Of a stretch of 55,753 nucleotides of DNA, positions 50,234-55,753 are shown piece after piece; the first letter of the stretch is position 1; each line of letters opens with the position of its first letter. Both the position numbers and the translations under genes were made by a program. Under the pieces are notes generated by a model, which saw nothing but the letters and a program-made list of their open reading frames with translations, made no database searches and was not told the origin of the DNA. The DNA is from Candidatus Eiseniibacteriota bacterium (GTDB lineage: Bacteria > Eisenbacteria > RBG-16-71-46 > CAIMUX01): contig JAKQSZ010000054.1 in NCBI GenBank assembly GCA_029569475.1, positions 1-55,753 on the forward strand, in the 5' to 3' direction.

Positions 50234-53200
50234 TTACTCGCCGGCCGTCGAGACCGCGTCGATCCGGTCCTGCTCCGGTCCGGTCGTGGCGGCCGCGTCG
50301 ATCCGGTCCTGCTCCGCCCCGGCCGTGGCGGCCGCGTCGATCCGCTCCTGCTCCGGTCCGGCCGTGGCGGGAATCGCATCGAGTTCCACGGAGACGATCT
50401 TCGAAATCCCCGGCTCCTCCATGGTCACGCCGAAGAGACGGTCGGCCATCTCCATGGTCTTCTTGTTGTGCGTGATGCAGATGAACTGGGTGCGCGCGCT
50501 GAAGTGACGCACCAGGACGTTGAACCGTTCGAGATTGGCGTCGTCCAGCGGCGCGTCCACCTCGTCGAGAAGACAGACGGGGCTCGGCTTGGCCAGGTAG
50601 ATGGCAAAGAGCAGCGCGATGGCGGTCAGGGCGCGCTCTCCACTGGAGAGCAGCCGGATGGACTCGAGGCGCTTGCCGCGCGGGCGCGCCGCGATCTCGA
50701 TGTCACCCTCCAGCGGATCCGAACCCAACAGGCTCAGGCTGGCCTCGCCGCCGGGGAAGAGCTGGTCGAAGGTCTTCAGGAAATTCTCCTGCACGACCTG
50801 GAAGGTCTCCTGGAACATCTGGCCGGCGGTCTCGTTGATGCGGCGGATGGCCTCGAGCAGGTCCTCGCGCGCGGTCTTGAGGTCGTGGGCCTGCTGCTGA
50901 TGGAAGTCCAGCCGTTCCCTCTGGGTCCGGTACTCCTCCTCCGCCAGGAAGTTCAGGTTGCCCGCCGCCTCCAGGGTCCGCTTCAGCGCCGCCATGCGGC
51001 CGGCCCGGTCTTCCTGGTTCGTCTCCTCGGGCTCCGGCGGCGGCGCATAGGAGGCGAGGTCGACGCCGTGCTCCTCGCGGATCCTCTCGCTCAGCTGCTC
51101 CGCCTGGTGACTCCACTGCAGGCGCTCCACGTCCTGCTCGTGGAGCGTCTGCACGAGGGCGTCGAAGTTGCCGCGGACCTCCCGGAGTTCGGCATCCAGG
51201 GCAAAGAGGGCATCCTGGGCCTTCTGATGGCGCCCCCGCACGTCCGCGAGCGCCCCCTGGCGGGCGGCGAGGTCCTCTTCCAGCCCGCCCATCCCTTCCT
51301 CGATCCGCAGGATGCGCGAGGCAGCTTCCTCCGCATCCCGGCCGCGTTCGGCCAGGCGCGACTCGGCCTCCTCCGCCGACCGGGTCAGCTCGTCTTCTTC
51401 CCGCCGGAGGGATTGGAGCTGGGCCTCGCAGGAGGCGAGCTCGTTGCGGCGGCGCAGCGCCTCCATCTCCCGTTCCGCCTGATGGCGGACCCGCTCGTCC
51501 TTCAGCGCCTCCTGCTCCTCGGCGCGCTCGTGGAGCTCCTCGAACCGGTGGTGCGCGTCGGTCGTGTCGTCCTCGGAAAGCCGGACCTCGTCCTGCAGGC
51601 GCAGGATTTCCTCCTCGAGGCCGTCCATCTCCAGGCGCAGCGACGCCTGTTCCTGTCCGATGTGGGAGGCTTCCTCGCGAACCATCGCCAGCTCGGTGCG
51701 GGCCGCGCCCCGAACCTCGGAGATCTCGCGCCGCTCCTTTTCCAGCGCGGCCATCTCCGCCTCGAGCGAGGCGGCCCGGCCGGTCAGATACGCTTCCTGC
51801 CGCGCCGCCTCCGCCTGCTCCTCGTCCAGGGCACGGGACTCCTCGCCGGCCTTCGCCACGAGCGCCTGAAGCTGCGGGATCTCGGCCTCGCGCCGCAGGA
51901 TCTCGACCTCGCCGCTCTCCTCGGCCGCCAGGTGGACGGTGCGGTTTCGGCAGAAGACCAGACCTTGCGGGGTGATGGCGCGGTCGGCGGTCTCCGCCGC
52001 CCCCTCCTGCATCGAGCGGCGCGCTTCCTCCACGCCGCCGGCAAGGCGCGTGGTGGCGGCCAGCCAGGCGAGGAAGGGGCGCGCCTCCGGCGCCGTCTCG
52101 AAGAGCGGCTCCAGCGCCGCGATGTTCTCAGCCTCCGCCACGGGAGAGGCCTCGCGCAGCGGGAAGAAGGTCACGCCCCCCAGGCCGCGGCCGCGAAGGC
52201 GTTCGATGCCTTCCAGCGCATCGGCCTCGGAGGCGACAAGGACCCACTGCACGCGGTCGCCGAGCACCGCACGCCCCAGCAGCTCGCTGCCGGCCCGCAG
52301 GCGCACCTGCTCGCCGACCACACCGACCAGGCCGGGGATCTTCTCCTCCAGCAGGTAGCGCACGCCCGCATCGAAGCCTTCATGCCGCTGGTGCTGCTCT
52401 TCGAGCAGCCCCAGGCGGCTGGCCACGCCCGCGCGCCGTCCGTCGACTTCCGCGCGCTGGCGCAGGAGCTCACGTTGCCGCTCGCCAGCCCGTCCTCTCT
52501 CCCCGGCCACGCCGGCGAGTTCCGCGGACAGCTCGGCCAGCCGCCCCTCCAGATCGGCGTGGCGCTGCTCGGCTTCGGAGGCGTCGCGGCGCACCTGCTC
52601 CTGGCGGGCCGCGAACTGCTCGGCCCGCTCGGCCAGCGCGGCGTGCTTGGCGGCCGCGGCCGCGCGGCGTTCGCGCTTGCTCTCGAGATCCTGGCGGGCG
52701 CCGCTGCGGCGCGCGCTCAGGTCCAGGTTCAGCTGCTGCGCCTGGGCCAGCCGCAGCCGCACCTCGCGCAATGCCTGCTCGGCCTCGGCTCGCGCCGCGG
52801 CAGCTTCCTCCACGGCCGCGGCGGCCTCGCCGTGGAGAGCCTCCAGCTCGCCCCGCCGCGGCTCCAGCCGCGCCAGTTCCTCGCCCACGACGGCCAGGCG
52901 CTCGCGATAGCGCGCCAGCCGGGCGGCCAGGTCCTGCCGCTCGCCGACCCAGGCCTCCTGCCGGGCCTGCAGGAGCTTGACCTCCTCACGGGCCGAGGAG
53001 ACGGCGCGGTCGGCGGACTCCATGGCGCGCTGCGCTTCGTTGGAGTGATCTCCCAGCTCCAGCAGCTGCAGGCGCAAGGCCTCACGGCGGGCATCGAGGG
53101 CCGCCACCCGCGAGGAGAGATCGGCCCGTTCCGCCTCTCGCCGCCGGTGGGATTCCTCGGAGGAGAGCGAACGATCGCGCAGCTCGCTCCACTTCTCCCA

Positions 53201-53890
53201 GGCCTGACGCACCTCGTAACGGCCGAGCTGCTCCTTGAGCCTCTTGAAGCGCCGGACCTTCCCCGCCTGCCGGGCCAGGCTGCGTACCATCCGCTCGATC
53301 TCGCGGATCATGTCCTCGATCCGCGTCAGATCCTGCTCGACGCCCTCGAGCCGGCGTTCGGACTCCTTGCGCCTCTGCTTGTAGCGGATGATGCCGGAGG
53401 CTTCCTCGAACAGAAAACGACGCGCGTCATCCTTGTCGGAGAGAACCTGATCGATCATGTCCCGTTCGATCACGGAGTAGCCATGGCTGCCCAGACCGGT
53501 GCCGGAGAAAAGATCGCGAATGTCCTTCAGGCGGCAGGGGATCTTGTTGATGGCGAATTCGCTCTCCCCCGAGCGGAAGACACGGCGGGCCACCGCCACG
53601 TGGGTGTACTCCAGCGGAAGCACGCCGTCATCGTTGCTGACCGAGAGGATGACCTCGGCGAGGCCGAGCGGCTTGGCGGAGCCGGTGCCCTTGAAGATCA
53701 CGTCCTGAATGCGCTCGCCGCGCAGCGTGCGCGCATTCTGCTCGCCCAGAACCCACCGCAGGGCGTCGGAGATGTTGCTCTTGCCGCAACCATTGGGGCC
53801 GACGATGGCGGTGATGCCCCGGGCCAGCGGGATCTCGGTGCGGTTGGGAAAGGACTTGAACCCGAACAGCTCCAGCTTCTCGACGAACAC
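50234..53890 (-). CDS. smc: SMC chromosome condensation ATPase
   Basis: A 1218-residue SMC. The N-terminal head has Walker A GPNGCGKSN at 31-39. Long coiled-coil arms flank a hinge at about 505-665 (DAGVRYLLEEKIPGLVGVVG). The C-terminal head has the signature LSSGERALTAIA near 1083 and Walker B VCLLDEVDAPLD near 1110. It forms rings with ScpAB that fold the chromosome. The GTG at 53890 has AGGAG upstream. The last 45 or so residues are three 13-residue repeats (ATAGPEQERIDAA type), absent from typical SMCs and encoded by a 39-base repeat. Confidence 0.97.
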   Translation of the reverse strand: MFVEKLELFGFKSFPNRTEIPLARGITAIVGPNGCGKSNISDALRWVLGEQNARTLRGERIQDVIFKGTGSAKPLGLAEVILSVSNDDGVLPLEYTHVAVARRVFRSGESEFAINKIPCRLKDIRDLFSGTGLGSHGYSVIERDMIDQVLSDKDDARRFLFEEASGIIRYKQRRKESERRLEGVEQDLTRIEDMIREIERMVRSLARQAGKVRRFKRLKEQLGRYEVRQAWEKWSELRDRSLSSEESHRRREAERADLSSRVAALDARREALRLQLLELGDHSNEAQRAMESADRAVSSAREEVKLLQARQEAWVGERQDLAARLARYRERLAVVGEELARLEPRRGELEALHGEAAAAVEEAAAARAEAEQALREVRLRLAQAQQLNLDLSARRSGARQDLESKRERRAAAAAKHAALAERAEQFAARQEQVRRDASEAEQRHADLEGRLAELSAELAGVAGERGRAGERQRELLRQRAEVDGRRAGVASRLGLLEEQHQRHEGFDAGVRYLLEEKIPGLVGVVGEQVRLRAGSELLGRAVLGDRVQWVLVASEADALEGIERLRGRGLGGVTFFPLREASPVAEAENIAALEPLFETAPEARPFLAWLAATTRLAGGVEEARRSMQEGAAETADRAITPQGLVFCRNRTVHLAAEESGEVEILRREAEIPQLQALVAKAGEESRALDEEQAEAARQEAYLTGRAASLEAEMAALEKERREISEVRGAARTELAMVREEASHIGQEQASLRLEMDGLEEEILRLQDEVRLSEDDTTDAHHRFEELHERAEEQEALKDERVRHQAEREMEALRRRNELASCEAQLQSLRREEDELTRSAEEAESRLAERGRDAEEAASRILRIEEGMGGLEEDLAARQGALADVRGRHQKAQDALFALDAELREVRGNFDALVQTLHEQDVERLQWSHQAEQLSERIREEHGVDLASYAPPPEPEETNQEDRAGRMAALKRTLEAAGNLNFLAEEEYRTQRERLDFHQQQAHDLKTAREDLLEAIRRINETAGQMFQETFQVVQENFLKTFDQLFPGGEASLSLLGSDPLEGDIEIAARPRGKRLESIRLLSSGERALTAIALLFAIYLAKPSPVCLLDEVDAPLDDANLERFNVLVRHFSARTQFICITHNKKTMEMADRLFGVTMEEPGISKIVSVELDAIPATAGPEQERIDAAATAGAEQDRIDAAATTGPEQDRIDAVSTAGE
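50240..50375. repeat. 39-base tandem repeat in the smc 3' end
   Basis: Three nearly identical 39-base units encode ATAGPEQERIDAA, ATAGAEQDRIDAA and ATTGPEQDRIDAV, directly before the stop of smc. They differ at only a few positions and keep the frame. Confidence 0.85.
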
Positions 53891-53974
53891 CCTGACTCCT
53901 TCCTGAACGGCGTGAACGAGGGGCGCGGCGGTCCGTGTTGCGGACCGTGTGCGCTGCTCGACGAAAGGCGGCCT

Positions 53975-55753
53975 CTACCGGGAGATGGTTTCCGACGGCG
54001 CGCCGGCGCCCGATCCTCCCACGACGCGCGCGTTGCTGATCCTACCCGATTGCGTCCAGGCGCGCGCGGTCCGCTCGGCCTCATCGGCCGATCGGAACGA
54101 TCCGGCCAGCACCCGGTACCAGTCATCGCGGTCCGCGACCGGTACCCAGAGGTATCGAGCCTCGATCCCGGCGCGGCTCAGACGGGCAACCTCCCGTTCG
54201 GCTTGCGCGATCTCCTGGTAGGACCCCAGCAGGATCGTGAACTCCCCCGCGGAAAGCTGCGCCTGCTCCGGCCCCGCACCTCCGGCGGAGGAGACATCCA
54301 AGGGCACGATTTCGGGCGCCAGGATCGCGTCTCCCGGCATGCCTTCCACGGGAGTCGCGCCACCCCCGGCAACGGATCGGGGAACGATCTCGGAAAGCCT
54401 TCCCATGGGATCGCCGGATCGCGACGGGACTCCCGCGGAGTCCGGCATCGCCGCAACTCCCGGTTCTCCTGGCAGGCCTCCCGGCGCAGCCCCCGCGAGG
54501 CGCCGGCGGGCCGCATCATCGAGCGCGGCGCGATCCCTTGCGGCCTGGGCGCGAGCGGCGGAGTCCGGCAGGCCGGCCAGCCGTCGCGCGCTGTCCTCCT
54601 GCGTCCTCTCGCCGCGGGTCGCCGCCATCAGGCTCTCGCGCCGTGCGGACTCGGGAATCCACAAGGAGTCGAAGGGTTCCATCGCCCTCCTCTCGGCCAG
54701 GACCTCCGCCGCCGATTGCGCACGCTCCCCCGGGGCGGCGGAATCCGCGCCCTCGGCCGCAATCCCAGATCCCGTACGGTCGGCGGCGCGGCCGCTGTCC
54801 GCGGGTACGGGCTGCACGAGCCGGCGGGTCGTGGGCACGAAGAGGATCGAGGCCACGGCCAGCGTCGCCAGGACGATCGCCACCAGCGCGGCCGTCGAGA
54901 CCTTTCGGCGAGACCGCTCGCGGCGAGACGCATCGTGAATCCAGGCGGTGACGAGAGGCACCGGCGGCCGCTCCTCCGGCGGCCCGGCCGGACGCGGCCG
55001 CGTGGGTTGCGCCGGAGGCGCAGCCGGCGGCGCCGGTGCCGAGGACGGCGGCACAGGAACCGCCGGGGGCGGCGGAGCAGGCGCGGGGGACGCGGCCTGT
55101 GGGACAGAGGGAACAGGAGCCGGCTCCGGAGCCGAGGGAACCGCGGGCGCCGGTGGAGGAGGCACCGGCGGGACGGCGGCTGACGGCGTGGGAGATGGAA
55201 TGGGTGGCACGGCCGGAACCCGCGGAGGCGGTGGCACCGATGGAACAGCGGGGACCGGCGGAACGGATGGCTTCGGCGGAATGCCCGGCACCGGCGGAAC
55301 GGACGGCACCGGCGGAGCGGACGGTACCGGCGGGATGCCGGGTTCCGGCAGGGGCGAAGGGACCGGCGCCGGCGATGGAGCCGGGGTGGGCGGCGGATAC
55401 GGCACCGGCGACGGATACGGCGCGGGCACCGATGGCGGCACCGGGGCCGGCGGCGGCGCGGGCGGCGGAGGTGGAGACGGCACTCTGGGAGGCACGGGTG
55501 CAGGATAGGGCGTAGGCGCCTTGGGCGGCTCAGGAGCCGGAGGCGGCGCTCCGGTTGGCGCAGGCGCCTTGGGCGGCTCGGCAGCCGGAGGCGGCGCAGG
55601 GGATGGCGCAGGCACCTTGGGCGGCTCGGCAGCCGGAGGCGGCGCAGGGGATGGCGTCGGCACCTTGGGCGGCTCGGCAGCCGAAGGCGGCGCAGGGGAT
55701 GGCGTCGGCACCTTGGGCGGCTCGGCAGCCGCAGGCGGCGTGGCCGGTGTCGG
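53975..55753 (-). CDS. Proline-rich membrane protein with C-terminal SPOR domain (start beyond the edge)
   Basis: The frame stays open to the right edge, so the N-terminus is missing; the visible part is 592 residues. It has a long Pro/Ala/Val-rich N-terminal part (about 250 residues with AAEPPKVPTPSPAPPP-type repeats), one membrane helix (VSTAALVAIVLATLAVASILFV), an Ala/Arg-rich linker and a C-terminal SPOR domain (FTILLGSYQEIAQAEREVARLSRAG, WYRVLAGSFRSADEAERTARAW). SPOR domains bind denuded peptidoglycan at the septum. A GTG at 55711 is the first visible start but the repeats continue beyond it. It lies 84 bases upstream of smc. Confidence 0.85.
   Translation of the reverse strand, partial: PTPATPPAAAEPPKVPTPSPAPPSAAEPPKVPTPSPAPPPAAEPPKVPAPSPAPPPAAEPPKAPAPTGAPPPAPEPPKAPTPYPAPVPPRVPSPPPPPAPPPAPVPPSVPAPYPSPVPYPPPTPAPSPAPVPSPLPEPGIPPVPSAPPVPSVPPVPGIPPKPSVPPVPAVPSVPPPPRVPAVPPIPSPTPSAAVPPVPPPPAPAVPSAPEPAPVPSVPQAASPAPAPPPPAVPVPPSSAPAPPAAPPAQPTRPRPAGPPEERPPVPLVTAWIHDASRRERSRRKVSTAALVAIVLATLAVASILFVPTTRRLVQPVPADSGRAADRTGSGIAAEGADSAAPGERAQSAAEVLAERRAMEPFDSLWIPESARRESLMAATRGERTQEDSARRLAGLPDSAARAQAARDRAALDDAARRRLAGAAPGGLPGEPGVAAMPDSAGVPSRSGDPMGRLSEIVPRSVAGGGATPVEGMPGDAILAPEIVPLDVSSAGGAGPEQAQLSAGEFTILLGSYQEIAQAEREVARLSRAGIEARYLWVPVADRDDWYRVLAGSFRSADEAERTARAWTQSGRISNARVVGGSGAGAPSETISR
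55566..55753. repeat. 48-base tandem repeat in the SPOR-protein gene
   Basis: Units of 48 bases (beginning ACCTTGGGCGGCTCGGCAGC or close to it) recur at 55566, 55614, 55662 and 55710, the last one cut by the edge. Each codes for 16 residues such as AAEPPKVPTPSPAPPP. The copies are almost identical, implying recent expansion or conversion. Confidence 0.85.

Overview
This is a dense, high-GC (roughly two-thirds G+C by eye) bacterial chromosome segment. The two ends are cut inside genes: a RarA-type AAA ATPase at the left edge and a proline-rich SPOR-domain protein at the right edge. Gene content points to a free-living bacterium with a cell envelope of Gram-negative type: MotA/MotB, a Ccm (System I) cytochrome c maturation operon, TatA and TatC, a PpiD/SurA-like chaperone and a SPOR protein. 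The order folB-folK-deoxynucleoside kinase-panB-panC, the Cys-type CcmE and several unusual fusions suggest an under-sampled high-GC lineage, perhaps of the FCB or Deltaproteobacteria-like kind. That placement is inference from gene content, not from a marker tree.

Layout. 1-1357: rarA and galE (minus). 1600-1760: a plus-strand promoter followed by a closed, T-run-terminated structure, which I read as an unrecognised small RNA. 1976-5673: a 31-residue Lys-rich protein, a lone receiver protein, a microsatellite-rich spacer, then an NtrC-like/NtrB-like pair (all minus). 5900-12459: HIT hydrolase, YfhO-like membrane protein, glycosyltransferase, DegT aminotransferase and SpoU methyltransferase. 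12634-13954: PP2C phosphatase and a 79-residue, extremely acidic protein (minus). 14228-18764: transglutaminase-like secreted protein, MotB/MotA, a hydrolase-fold protein that lacks its catalytic residues, and a small hypothetical.

18909-26502: a minus-strand ccm operon in the order PHP phosphoesterase, ccmE, ccmF-ccmH fusion, CcmI-like, ccmA, ccmB, ccmC, ccmD. 26741-30316: dnaE. 30619-33105: small membrane and zinc-ribbon proteins and a secreted propeller-like protein. 33654-41178: a PpiD-like chaperone, then a plus-strand surface-glycan or natural-product cluster (FemAB/GNAT-like, DegT aminotransferase, radical SAM, methyltransferase, GT87-like). 41120-48274: tatA, LytR_C-domain protein, a nucleotidyltransferase-HIT fusion, panC, panB, deoxynucleoside kinase, folK, folB, groEL (minus). 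48426-55753: coaX, tatC, smc and the SPOR protein (minus).

Most minus-strand clusters are tightly coupled (ATGA, GTGA and TGATG overlaps). Several E. coli-like -35/-10 pairs with 17-base spacers are visible. The window also has many short tandem repeats, with units of 2 to 48 bases, in coding tails, protein linkers and spacers. The most interesting items are the candidate structured RNA at 1636-1758, the nucleotidyltransferase-HIT fusion whose HIT nucleophile His is Ala, the Cys-type CcmE beside a CcmF-CcmH fusion, the pair of tiny, oppositely charged proteins, and the radical SAM/aminotransferase cluster.
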